DNA of 64,000 nucleotides from Brevibacterium sp. 'Marine' (GTDB lineage Bacteria; Actinomycetota; Actinomycetes; Actinomycetales; Brevibacteriaceae), in contig NZ_CP051626.1 in assembly GCF_012844365.1 (NCBI RefSeq), positions 4,030,001-4,094,000 on the forward strand, given 5' to 3'. Position numbers and translations under genes: made by a program. The notes under the pieces were generated by a model. It was not told the origin of the DNA, ran no database searches, and saw only the letters and a program-made list of their open reading frames with translations. Below, piece after piece: positions 15,569-24,090 of the stretch (the stretch's first letter is position 1; every line of letters starts with the position of its first letter).

Positions 15569-16494
15569 TGATCGATCCGCGTCTCCACGTCCTTCGGGTC
15601 CTTGCCGAAGTCGGCACCCTCACCGAGGCGGCACACCGCCTCGGATACACCCCTTCGGCCGTATCGCACCAGCTCAGAGGCTTATCAAAGGATCTCGGTG
15701 TGCGTGTCGTCGAACCGCGCGGCCGCGGACTCGTCCTCACTCGTGCCGGTCAGCTCCTCCTCGAACGCTCGCAGGAGCTCTTCACCCGGTGGGAGGAGAT
15801 CCGCGGTGAGCTCGACGGCCTCGGCACCGGTCTCGACACACGCACCAGGCGGCTGCGTCTGTGCGGATTCTCCACTGCCGCGGCCGCTCTGCTTCCCCCG
15901 ACTGCCCTGACGGTGATGGAGCGGTTCCCGGGCGCCGAGGTCACGATCATCGAAGCCGATCCCGAGGAGTGCTTCGACCTCCTCGTCTCCGACCACGCCG
16001 ATGTCGCCGTAGTCGTGGCCACCGACCCGCTGCCACCACGCAGCGATCCTCGTTTCGAGCAGTCGGCGCTATTCAGCGATCGCCTCGATCTGCTGGTTCC
16101 CGTGGGACACCGTCTGGCAGAGAAGTCGGCGGTGGCGTTGAGCGAGGCGGCCGAAGAATCCTGGATCCTCGATCGGGCGGGTTCGCCGTATCACCGCCTG
16201 GTGCGCACGGCGTGCGCGGCGGCCGGCTTCCAGCCGGAACAGGCACACCAGTCACGCGAGTGGGAGACGGGGGCATCGTTGGTCTCGGCGGGGCTCGGGG
16301 TCGCGCTCATTCCTCGCCTGGCACGCCTGCCGGACGGCTTCGATGTGGTGCGTGTGCCGTTGCGCGGTGATCCGGTGCCGTCGCGGAAGATCCTCTCGGG
16401 CATCCGCCGCGGTTCGGGCGCTCAGCCGATCATCGCCTCGGCATTGGAGGTCCTCCGGGAGTCTGCTGAAACGGCGGCCCGCCAGGGGGCCTGA
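15568..16494 (+). CDS. LysR family transcriptional regulator of the Rieske operon
   Basis: A 308-residue LysR protein, starting at ATG 15568 (MIDPRLHVLRVLAEVGTL); the upstream ATG at 15553 falls within the operator. The HTH (residues 4-62) has TLTEAAHRLGYTPSAVSHQLRGLSKDLG. The effector domain (about 88-295) shows the usual CGFSTAAAALLPP opening and a late SLVSAGLGVALIPRLA strand. Divergence from the Rieske/reductase pair makes that pair the expected target. The last 65 bp overlap a convergent small membrane protein gene. Confidence 0.88.
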   Translation: MIDPRLHVLRVLAEVGTLTEAAHRLGYTPSAVSHQLRGLSKDLGVRVVEPRGRGLVLTRAGQLLLERSQELFTRWEEIRGELDGLGTGLDTRTRRLRLCGFSTAAAALLPPTALTVMERFPGAEVTIIEADPEECFDLLVSDHADVAVVVATDPLPPRSDPRFEQSALFSDRLDLLVPVGHRLAEKSAVALSEAAEESWILDRAGSPYHRLVRTACAAAGFQPEQAHQSREWETGASLVSAGLGVALIPRLARLPDGFDVVRVPLRGDPVPSRKILSGIRRGSGAQPIIASALEVLRESAETAARQGA

Positions 16495-16822
16495 CCATCC
16501 AGACCTGCGGTCGCATTCGGCGTCGCTTCCTCGCGACGACTGTGGTGAGGACGATCCCGGCGATCAGCACCAGAACGGATACGCCGACCACAGCGAATCC
16601 GGTGGTGTAGAAACCGGAGGCGAAATCATCGAAGGCGTCGACGTTGCCGCCGCCTCCGAGGAGGAACAGGAACATCGGGATGACGAGGATGCACAGCCCC
16701 ACGCCGAGTCCGAGGACTCCGGCGATGATGAGGAGGATTCCCGGCACGACGGACGGTTTCTTCGCAGGCACGCCCTGCGGCGGAAACCCACCGGGCTGGA
16801 TCATCTGCGGGTGATACGTCAT
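16430..16822 (-). CDS. Small membrane protein with two transmembrane helices
   Basis: A 130-residue protein with an excellent RBS (AAGGAGG 5 bp before ATG 16822). A short Pro/Gln/Gly cytoplasmic N-terminus precedes two helices (about residues 27-56 and 72-96) and a basic, Pro/Gly-rich tail (RKRRRMRP, then PPGGPP). Its 3' end overlaps the LysR gene tail-to-tail by 65 bp. Proteins of this plan are common in actinobacteria and have no assigned role; I do not recognise a family. Confidence 0.75.
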   Translation of the reverse strand: MTYHPQMIQPGGFPPQGVPAKKPSVVPGILLIIAGVLGLGVGLCILVIPMFLFLLGGGGNVDAFDDFASGFYTTGFAVVGVSVLVLIAGIVLTTVVARKRRRMRPQVWMVRPPGGPPFQQTPGGPPMPRR

Positions 16823-16841
16823 CCGGGCCTCCTTCGTCTCT

Positions 16842-16892
16842 TCCGATCCTATCGGGACTCGAAACCTCCGATCCTATCGGGGACTCGAAACC
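16842..16892. repeat. Direct repeat of a 25-26-bp unit in an intergenic region
   Basis: TCCGATCCTATCGG followed by GACTCGAAACC occurs twice in tandem (16842-16866 and 16867-16892), the second copy with one extra G. Each copy contains a CCGATcctATCGG dyad. It lies upstream of the divergent small membrane protein and APC permease genes and may be regulatory. Confidence 0.85.
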
Positions 16893-16947
16893 ACGCCATG
16901 ACCTGCGCGTAGAGTTGAAGCACAGACTTCGAAAGACGGGCACCACG

Positions 16948-18366
16948 ATGGACGATATGACCGCCGACGATCGGTCCAACCAGGTCGACAACGAAACTCA
17001 CACTTCCGCACCCGGGGGCACGGCCGCCTCGGCGCGAGGTGGGACGCTCAAACGGACGATCGGCCTGAGCGAACTCGTCTTCTTCGGTCTCGTCTTCATC
17101 GGCCCGGCGGCCGCCGTCGGGGTGTTCGGCACTCTCGATGCCCGGTCGGGCGGTGCGGTGGCGTTGGTCTATACCGTCGCCACGATCGTCATGGCCTTCA
17201 CCGCGGTCAGCTATATGCGCATGTCACGGGAGGTCCCCCGCGCGGGCACGGTCTTCGCCTACGCCTCGGCGGGAATCGGGAAACCGGCCGGCTTCGTCGC
17301 CGGGTGGATGATCCTCCTCGACTATCTCTTCATCCCCTCGGTCGCCTATCTGTTCACCGGGATCGCGCTGAACTCGATCTTCCCGGCCCTGCCTGTCTGG
17401 GTGTTCGTGGCCGTCGCCGTCGTGCTGACCACCGGGCTCAATCTCGCCGGGGTCAAGGTCGCCTCCCGGGTGATCACCGGGGTCGTCCTCGCCGAGGTGG
17501 CCGTCCTCGCCCTGGTCCTCGTCCTCGGCATCGCATACCTCATCCAGCATGGGCCGACGCGGGGATGGCTGACCCCGCTGACCGGGGTCGATGCGTTCTC
17601 CGTGACTGCGGTGCTCGCGGCCGTGTCCGTAGCCGTGCTGTCGTATCTCGGCTTCGATTCGCTTGCGACGTTCTCCGAGGAGGCCAAGGGCGGGCCGCGA
17701 ATCGTCGGCCGGGCCACGCTGATCTGCCTCGTATTGGCCGGCGTCTTCTTCGTCGCGCAGACCTGGGCGGGCAGTCTGCTCTCACCGTTGACCCCGGCGG
17801 AGCTGCAGGCCGATCCCGCACTCGAGGGAGCCGCTTACTACGAAGCCGTCGATTCGACGCTGGGATCGTGGCTGCACTGGCTGCTCGCCCTGGCGAAGGC
17901 CGTGGGCGCAGCGTTCTCCGCGATGATCGGTCAGGCCGCCGGCTCCCGCATCCTCATGGACATGGGACGGTCGCGTCAGGTGCCGAAATTCCTCGCCGAG
18001 GTGGCCCCGAAGACCGGTGTGCCGTGGAAGGGGATCCTCGTGGCCGCCGGCGGCAATGTCATCGTGGCCGGGTGGGCGGCGACCCGTGCCGATGGCCTCG
18101 ACCAGCTGACCTCGATCGTCAACGTCGGCGCGCTGACGGCGTTCATCTTCCTTCAGGCCTCGGTGGTCGGCTACTTCCTCGTGAAGAAGCAGGGCAGCGA
18201 GACTCCGAACTGGGTCAATCACGGCGTCATTCCGATCATCGGCGCCGGACTGCTCATCGCCGTGCTCGTCAGCGCGAATCCTCTGGCCCTGGTCATCGGC
18301 GCGATCTGGCTCGTCATCGGCATTGCGGTGTTCTCGGTGAACAATCGGCGGCGAATCCACGGTTGA
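16948..18366 (+). CDS. APC family amino acid permease
   Basis: A 472-residue, 12-helix permease of the amino acid-polyamine-organocation superfamily. ATG 16948 (MDDMTADDR) is chosen; an upstream ATG at 16915 has no better support. The first helix carries the family signature GLSELVFFGLVFIGPAAAVGVFG, with the broken GPAAA helix of the substrate site, and YLGFDSLATFSEEAKGGPRIVGRAT is the conserved helix 6 and following loop. It imports an amino acid or amine with protons, or exchanges it. Substrate is not determinable from sequence, and no enzyme partner is adjacent. Confidence 0.85.
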   Translation: MDDMTADDRSNQVDNETHTSAPGGTAASARGGTLKRTIGLSELVFFGLVFIGPAAAVGVFGTLDARSGGAVALVYTVATIVMAFTAVSYMRMSREVPRAGTVFAYASAGIGKPAGFVAGWMILLDYLFIPSVAYLFTGIALNSIFPALPVWVFVAVAVVLTTGLNLAGVKVASRVITGVVLAEVAVLALVLVLGIAYLIQHGPTRGWLTPLTGVDAFSVTAVLAAVSVAVLSYLGFDSLATFSEEAKGGPRIVGRATLICLVLAGVFFVAQTWAGSLLSPLTPAELQADPALEGAAYYEAVDSTLGSWLHWLLALAKAVGAAFSAMIGQAAGSRILMDMGRSRQVPKFLAEVAPKTGVPWKGILVAAGGNVIVAGWAATRADGLDQLTSIVNVGALTAFIFLQASVVGYFLVKKQGSETPNWVNHGVIPIIGAGLLIAVLVSANPLALVIGAIWLVIGIAVFSVNNRRRIHG

Positions 18367-18386
18367 GCCGCCTCGGCGAGAGTCCG

Positions 18387-19391
18387 TCAGTCCTGCAGGC
18401 GGGTCGTTCCGTCGTGGCCGCCGGAGGTGTTGAGCTGTTTGGCGTAGCAGCTGTCGGGGCCGAGGCCATGCGATGAGCACCAGGACAGAGCATCATCAGG
18501 GTCGTCGTAGCCGATGCCGACGACGGTGACCCAGAAGTTGTCTTCTTTGAAGCTGCTGAAATCGCCGGACCAGATGAGCTTCACGCGGGGAAACTCTTCG
18601 CGCAGCCCTTCGAATTCTTCGAGGATCGCTTCTTCGTCCCAGGTCTTTCCCTCGGCTTCGAGGCCGACCTTCTTCGAACTCAGCTGCGGCACCCATTTGC
18701 CGTTGAGTTCGCTCTTCGCTGTCTGTCCATCGGAGTCGGCGAGCTGTTTGAGTGCCTCCTTCGGGTCGTCGGGCAGCGCCGATTCGGTCTCCGTGGGTTC
18801 GGGTGAATTGCTGGCCGCAGCCGAACCGTCATCGCTGGCAGCGTTTGTCGGTTCGTCGGTGGAGGCGACGGTGGCGGAGTCCTCGGGATCTTTCGAGAAG
18901 AATTTCGCCGCACCCCATCCGATGCCCACACCGAGAACGATCACGATGACGGCGAAGAGGGCAATCATTCCGCCGCGCTTCTTCTGCGCTGGCGGTCCGG
19001 CCTGCTGATACGGTCCCGGACCGTAGCCGTAGGGCTGTTGCTGGTATGCAGCTTGGCCGGACTGTGGAGGCATTCCATTGGCGGCCGCGCAGCCGCCGGG
19101 GAAAGGCTGGGCGCCCTGAGCCGGGGAGGGTCCGCTCTGCTGGTGAGGAGGCTGACCGCTGCGATGAGGCGGGCCGCTCTGCGAGTGCGGGGTCTGGATA
19201 TAGGGGCGCTGCGGCTGAGGTGACTGTGGAGGCGGTGGAGGGGTGCCCCAACCGTTGCCCGCCTGAGGTCCTGACTGCGGATTCGGCAGGGATCCCGGCT
19301 GAGTTCCGGGCTGCGAGGACCATTGGCTTCCCGACCGGTCGTTGACGTCCCATTCGTTCTCATCCCCGCGCCCGGGAGGGTTCGTACTCAT
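18387..19391 (-). CDS. Membrane-anchored protein with Pro/Gln/Gly-rich cytoplasmic region
   Basis: A 334-residue protein starting at ATG 19391 (MSTNPPGRG) behind GGAG. Residues 1-138 are a low-complexity Pro/Gln/Gly/Ser region, followed by basic QKKRGG, one transmembrane helix (142-160), an acidic Ser/Thr/Asp/Glu stalk and an extracellular domain (about 215-334) containing WVPQLSSKKVGLEAEG, FWVTVVGIGY and a likely disulfide pair in WCSSHGLGPDSCYAK. The extracellular domain resembles one I associate with the C-termini of actinobacterial membrane proteins, including some kinase-like ones; its function is unknown to me. Divergent from another large protein of similar style. Confidence 0.8.
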   Translation of the reverse strand: MSTNPPGRGDENEWDVNDRSGSQWSSQPGTQPGSLPNPQSGPQAGNGWGTPPPPPQSPQPQRPYIQTPHSQSGPPHRSGQPPHQQSGPSPAQGAQPFPGGCAAANGMPPQSGQAAYQQQPYGYGPGPYQQAGPPAQKKRGGMIALFAVIVIVLGVGIGWGAAKFFSKDPEDSATVASTDEPTNAASDDGSAAASNSPEPTETESALPDDPKEALKQLADSDGQTAKSELNGKWVPQLSSKKVGLEAEGKTWDEEAILEEFEGLREEFPRVKLIWSGDFSSFKEDNFWVTVVGIGYDDPDDALSWCSSHGLGPDSCYAKQLNTSGGHDGTTRLQD

Positions 19392-19564
19392 CCGCAACTC
19401 CAGATAGATCACGCCGTATTTCAGAAAAAGTCCTAATAGAGAACTTCTCTTGCATTAACAGCCTAATATAAGTTGTGAACTACACATGCTTGATCTGCTC
19501 AGTGGATTGTTTCAATTTGAATTACATTGCGGAGCTGTCGGGCAACTGCACTTGAGGACTGGGT

Positions 19565-22500
19565 ATGCACGACGAATCCGACGAGACGACACCGACCGCC
19601 GCCGAGGATCCGAAGGATCAGACCGCCGAGGACCAGGAGAGCCCCGAAGACGAGGTTCCGGACGCTGCCGAGACCTCCGATGATCCCGCACCTCAGGATG
19701 ATGAGGCCACCGGCGAGACTGCTCGCTGGGCGCCGCCGGAAGACGGCACGCCCACCACCGAGCAGACCGTCGACCCATACCGACAAGACCCCTACCAGCA
19801 GGTGCCCTATCAGCACGCCCCCGACCAGCACGCCCCTCACCAGCAGAGCCCCTTCCAATCCGGCCCTATGCCCTACCCTGCGCCGCCGGACTACCCGGCG
19901 AATGCCCCGAAGTCGAAGTTCGCCTCGGCGCTGGCAAAGGGAGCGACCTGGAAGACGGCGCTGATCCCGCCGGGGATCGCCCTCCTCGGCGGCATCATCG
20001 TCTCCATCATCCTCACCGTCATCCTCACGTCGATGTCGGAGTTCGGCTCTCTGACCGAGGAGACCGGCCTCAACCTCGACAGCCTCAACTACGCCCTGCC
20101 ATTCATGCTCATGGCTCTGTCGCTGTTCGGTTCGGCCGCGCTGCGCCTGGACATCAATGCCCCTGACAGCTTCAACGCCCAATTGGGCATCTTCACGACC
20201 GGCGCACCCTTGGTGGTCACCATCGTCACCGTGGGTCTGCTGTGGTGGATGACGAAATTGAGCGAACGCCGCTCCCCCGCGCCCAACCGGGTGTCCACGT
20301 GGATCCGCATCGGGGTCGCGACCCTGGCGATGACGCTTGTGCTCTTCCTCCTCCAGGTCATCTTCGCCGCCCGCGCTTCCGCCTTCGAAGAGGAAGGATC
20401 GTTCACCTTCACCTTTTCGGCGGTCACCGCCCGATCGTTCTTCCTGCCCCTGCTCGTCATCCTCATCACGAGCATCGCCGGCCGTGTCGCCGGGCATTTC
20501 AAGGGCACCGAGGCGATCGGTGCACCATTCCTGCGCTGGGCAGTCCCACCTCTGCTGGTGACCTGGATCCACCTCGCCCTCACCGTGGCCGTGTTCTCGA
20601 ACGTCGCGCTCTCCGTCCTGCCGCTGTCCGTCGAGATGCCGGGCCAGCTGGTGCCGCTGACGTTTATCAACATGGGCCTCATCCTCACGTCCCTGACCCA
20701 CCTCGGCGGAATCAGCGCCACCGCCCAGGGCGACCTGGGCGCCTATTCTGACACCTTCTCCGAGAGCCTCACCCTGTTCAGCCGCGAGGCACCCGGTCTG
20801 CTGTGGCTGGGCCTGCTCGTCGTCGCGGCCGCGGTGCTGATCGCGACGATCGTCGCCACCGTCACCCGGCGTCCGGCCTGGACCGTGATCGAGCAGGACA
20901 AGCAGCAGTGGTCGAATGCGTGGAAGCTGCCGGTGGCGTTCTGCCTCGTCTGGGGTCTGTTGTCACTGCTGGCCATCCCCGCGAACCTGTCGATGTCCGG
21001 ATCCGCCGAGGCGGCCATGTTCTTCGGCGGATCCGGTGCGGCCCGTGCCGGGATCGGCCCCCTGGCCTGGACGTTCCTCATCTTCGCCCTCTGGGGCGGG
21101 ATCATCGAGGTGCTTTCGCGCACCCTCGGCCCGCGGCTCGCCCTCACCTTCCCCGCCGTGGCACGGATCGCCGCCGGACGGACCGTGCACCCGCACTGGG
21201 GACCGTACCTGGGCATGAGCGAACCGCAGTTCGCGTTCGTCCATCCCGATCTGGCTCGAGCCGCCGCTCCGACGCCACCGCCGGTCGCCCCCGGACCCGG
21301 CGAGGTCGGGCCATACGGGGCGGGCGGGTTCGGGCCACAGGGACCTGCCGGCTATCAGAGTCCGCCCGCATCGCCGAATACGTTCGACTCGCAGGGCCAA
21401 CCGCCCCATCCACAGCAGGGTCCGCAGCAGTTCTCGGATCCGGTCGGTCCGCAGCAGCATCCGGCACCGTCCGACCAGCAGCCCTATGCCTATCCGCAGG
21501 GCGCCCCCGGTCAGCCGGCCTATTCGGCCCCGCAGGGTTCGGCCGGGCAGCAGTCACACTCGGCTCCGCAGGGAATGTACGCCGCGCAGCCGTATGCGGG
21601 CCCGGCCAAACCCTTCGACAAGAGGAAGACGACGCTCGTATCGGTCGTCGCCGGAGGTGCTGTCCTCCTCCTCGTGGCCGCACTCATCGTCGTCACCCAA
21701 CTCAACGGACACATGTTCGGTCCCGAAGCGACGGTGGAGAAGTACTTCTCAGAGCTCTCGGACGGCGACGCCGAGGGTGCCCTCGAGGTCGCTGACGTCG
21801 ACGTTCCACAGGAAGCACGAACCCTGCTGACCAACGATGTCCTCGGCGGCTCCAAGGCACTGCCCGACGATGTCACCGTCGAGGATGCCGAGATCTCCGG
21901 AGACACGGCGACGGTCGCGGTCACCTATGACGTCGGCGGCTCCAAGGGCAACAGCACTTTGACCCTGAACAAAGCCGGAAAGAAGGCGGTGTTCTTCGAC
22001 GACTGGGCGCTCAAGAGTCCCGACCTGCTCACTCTCACCGTCGATACTCCCGGCCTCAAGAAGGTCAAGGTCAACGGAATCGACGTCGACAGCGACGGGT
22101 CGACACTGTCCCTGCCGGCCTTCCCCGGTCTCTACACGATCGACCTGGCCGAGAAGTCCGATCTCATCACCGCGGACGCGGTCGAGGTGCGGGCCTTCCT
22201 CGGCGATGACGCGAACATGGAGGGTGAGGACACGCCGCTGCTCGCCGCCCATCCCTCGGACGCGTTCCGCAGCGAGGTCGACAAACAGGTCAAGACCCTT
22301 ATCGACAGCTGCGCGAAGAAGACGGTCGCCCAGCCCGACGGGTGTCCGTTCGGATCCTCTCTGGCCGACAGCTATGACGCCACCGGCCTCACCTGGTCGA
22401 TCTCGTCATATCCGACGGTCACCGTCGCCGATGACTCCATGGGCGCCGACCAGTATTCGAACCCCGAGGACGCGACCGGTCCGAACGGCGGTCCGGCGTG

Positions 22501-22669
22501 GCTGATCTCCTCGAACACCTCCGGTGAGGCGCTCGTGACCGGCAGCTACGACATGTTCGACGAGTCCGAGCCCTTCGATGACACCGTGACCTTCGACCTC
22601 AACGGCACGGCAGAGATCGTCGACGGCAAGATCGTCATCACCGTCAGCGACGACCCCTGGGACTGGTGA
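19565..22669 (+). CDS. Large multi-pass membrane protein with Pro/Gln-rich linker and extracellular domain
   Basis: A 1034-residue protein of unknown function. Residues 1-115 are acidic then Pro/Gln/His-rich and cytoplasmic (MHDESDETTPTAAEDPKD). Several transmembrane helices follow between about 120 and 540. A long Pro/Gln/Gly/Tyr linker spans about 565-685, then a single helix (about 695-715, VVAGGAVLLLVAALIVVTQL) and an extracellular C-terminus with a VEKYFSELSDGDAEGALEV segment typical of small exported lumazine/NTF2-like stalk domains and one Cys pair (DSCAKKTVAQPDGCPF). It is divergent from the smaller Pro-rich membrane protein and shares its layout; a joint envelope role is possible but unproven. 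Confidence 0.8.
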   Translation: MHDESDETTPTAAEDPKDQTAEDQESPEDEVPDAAETSDDPAPQDDEATGETARWAPPEDGTPTTEQTVDPYRQDPYQQVPYQHAPDQHAPHQQSPFQSGPMPYPAPPDYPANAPKSKFASALAKGATWKTALIPPGIALLGGIIVSIILTVILTSMSEFGSLTEETGLNLDSLNYALPFMLMALSLFGSAALRLDINAPDSFNAQLGIFTTGAPLVVTIVTVGLLWWMTKLSERRSPAPNRVSTWIRIGVATLAMTLVLFLLQVIFAARASAFEEEGSFTFTFSAVTARSFFLPLLVILITSIAGRVAGHFKGTEAIGAPFLRWAVPPLLVTWIHLALTVAVFSNVALSVLPLSVEMPGQLVPLTFINMGLILTSLTHLGGISATAQGDLGAYSDTFSESLTLFSREAPGLLWLGLLVVAAAVLIATIVATVTRRPAWTVIEQDKQQWSNAWKLPVAFCLVWGLLSLLAIPANLSMSGSAEAAMFFGGSGAARAGIGPLAWTFLIFALWGGIIEVLSRTLGPRLALTFPAVARIAAGRTVHPHWGPYLGMSEPQFAFVHPDLARAAAPTPPPVAPGPGEVGPYGAGGFGPQGPAGYQSPPASPNTFDSQGQPPHPQQGPQQFSDPVGPQQHPAPSDQQPYAYPQGAPGQPAYSAPQGSAGQQSHSAPQGMYAAQPYAGPAKPFDKRKTTLVSVVAGGAVLLLVAALIVVTQLNGHMFGPEATVEKYFSELSDGDAEGALEVADVDVPQEARTLLTNDVLGGSKALPDDVTVEDAEISGDTATVAVTYDVGGSKGNSTLTLNKAGKKAVFFDDWALKSPDLLTLTVDTPGLKKVKVNGIDVDSDGSTLSLPAFPGLYTIDLAEKSDLITADAVEVRAFLGDDANMEGEDTPLLAAHPSDAFRSEVDKQVKTLIDSCAKKTVAQPDGCPFGSSLADSYDATGLTWSISSYPTVTVADDSMGADQYSNPEDATGPNGGPAWLISSNTSGEALVTGSYDMFDESEPFDDTVTFDLNGTAEIVDGKIVITVSDDPWDW

Positions 22670-22703
22670 CCGAGGCAGCGTGACCCGGCCCAGGGCACGC
22701 CGT

Positions 22704-24059
22704 TCAGTCGATGAAGATCGTCGAGGCGGTGCTGCTGATCCGGTCCACGAGCCCCAGTCCTTCGTCGACGTAGGCGGCGCGTTCGTCGGCGGGGACCATC
22801 GCCCCACCGGTGAGCCACACGAGGTGGACGCCGGTCGGGGACTGAGCCGCCGCGTCACCCGTCCGCCACGGAATGGTCAGCCCGACGGTCGCAGAGGGTT
22901 CGACATCGATGCCTTCGGTCTCATGGAGCACGCCGACTCCTGCCCGGATGACCTCGTCGGGGACCGCGGCGAACCCGGAGATGAGCGGCCCGATCGTCGG
23001 TCCGATGAAGCGTGACGGGCGGGCGACCGCCAGTCCGTCGGCGGCAGTGGCTCCGGACAACCCGATGTCCTGCACGGAGATGTCGCTGTGCCGACCGGTG
23101 CGCACGCCGAGGAACATCGCCGGTGCCTGGCTCGGTTCGACGAAGACGCAGCGCACCGCAGTGCCGAACACCCGCTTGAGCCCGAAGGTCACTCCCCCGG
23201 GACCGCCGCCTATGCCGCACGGCAGATAGACGGTGAGCGGATTCTGCTCGTCGATGGTGACGCCTGCGGCCGCGAACTGGCGCTCCAGCCGCAGGGCAGC
23301 CACCGAATATCCGGCGAAGAGGCTCACCGAGTCCTCGTCGTCGACGAAGTGCGTGTTCTCGGCTGCCTCGGCCGAGGCACGGCCGGCCTCGACGGCCTCG
23401 ACGAAGTCACCGGCATGTTCGATGACGTCGACCCCGTGGTCGCGCAGCATCGTCTTCTTCCATTCCCGGGCGTCGGCGGACATATGCACCGAGGCGGCGA
23501 AGCCGAGGCGAGCGCTCAGGATCCCGATCGACAGCCCGAGGTTCCCAGTCGAGCCCACGACGATGCGGTGGTTCGCGGCGATCTCACGAAACTCACGATT
23601 CGAATAGGTGGCGGGATCATGAGCGTCGAGTCCATGGTCGGCGGCGACCGCCTCGGCGAATTCGAGCACCTCGTGGAAGCCGCCGCGGGCCTTGATCGAC
23701 CCGCTCACCGGCAGACAGTCGTCACGTTTGAGCCACAGCCGTCCGCCCAAGTCGGATCCGAACAGACCGCCGAGGCGGCGCTGCGCCGCAGGCGCCGGAA
23801 CCAGAGCCGATTCGATCAACCCGCCGCCTGCCTCCGGGAACGCTGATGCGAGCTCGGCCGGAATGGTCGCCGTCTCCGGGAAGGTCTCGGCGAACCAGGG
23901 GGCGAAGCGGTCGAACCGGGCTGCCGCGCAATCCATCACGTCACCGAGGTCGGGCAGGGCCGCCTCGGTGCCGGTGGAGCGGAGCCACGTGGTCGGAGTA
24001 CCCGAGGCCAGGGATCGGATGATCTCGTCGGTGCTGAGTTCGTCAGGCAGGTCGGTCAT
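22704..24059 (-). CDS. dsdA: D-serine ammonia-lyase (D-serine dehydratase)
   Basis: A 451-residue fold-type II PLP enzyme that deaminates D-serine to pyruvate and ammonia in the cytoplasm. The PLP lysine is Lys123 in LPVSGSIKARGGFHE, preceded by LWLKRDDCLP; the glycine-rich phosphate loop is VGSTGNLGLSIG, and YLPCGIGGGPGGVTFGLK is the conserved second glycine cluster. Length and motif order match E. coli DsdA. No DsdC regulator or DsdX permease is adjacent, so it appears to stand alone. It ends 34 bp from the convergent large membrane protein gene. Confidence 0.92.
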   Translation of the reverse strand: MTDLPDELSTDEIIRSLASGTPTTWLRSTGTEAALPDLGDVMDCAAARFDRFAPWFAETFPETATIPAELASAFPEAGGGLIESALVPAPAAQRRLGGLFGSDLGGRLWLKRDDCLPVSGSIKARGGFHEVLEFAEAVAADHGLDAHDPATYSNREFREIAANHRIVVGSTGNLGLSIGILSARLGFAASVHMSADAREWKKTMLRDHGVDVIEHAGDFVEAVEAGRASAEAAENTHFVDDEDSVSLFAGYSVAALRLERQFAAAGVTIDEQNPLTVYLPCGIGGGPGGVTFGLKRVFGTAVRCVFVEPSQAPAMFLGVRTGRHSDISVQDIGLSGATAADGLAVARPSRFIGPTIGPLISGFAAVPDEVIRAGVGVLHETEGIDVEPSATVGLTIPWRTGDAAAQSPTGVHLVWLTGGAMVPADERAAYVDEGLGLVDRISSTASTIFID

Positions 24060-24090
24060 GCACCGATCGTAGCCCGGCGGGGTGCGGGCC

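Noticed and set aside
13904-15571. 555-residue open frame opposite the Rieske gene
   Set aside because: Antisense of a gene with complete Rieske and iron-site motifs; no family resemblance.
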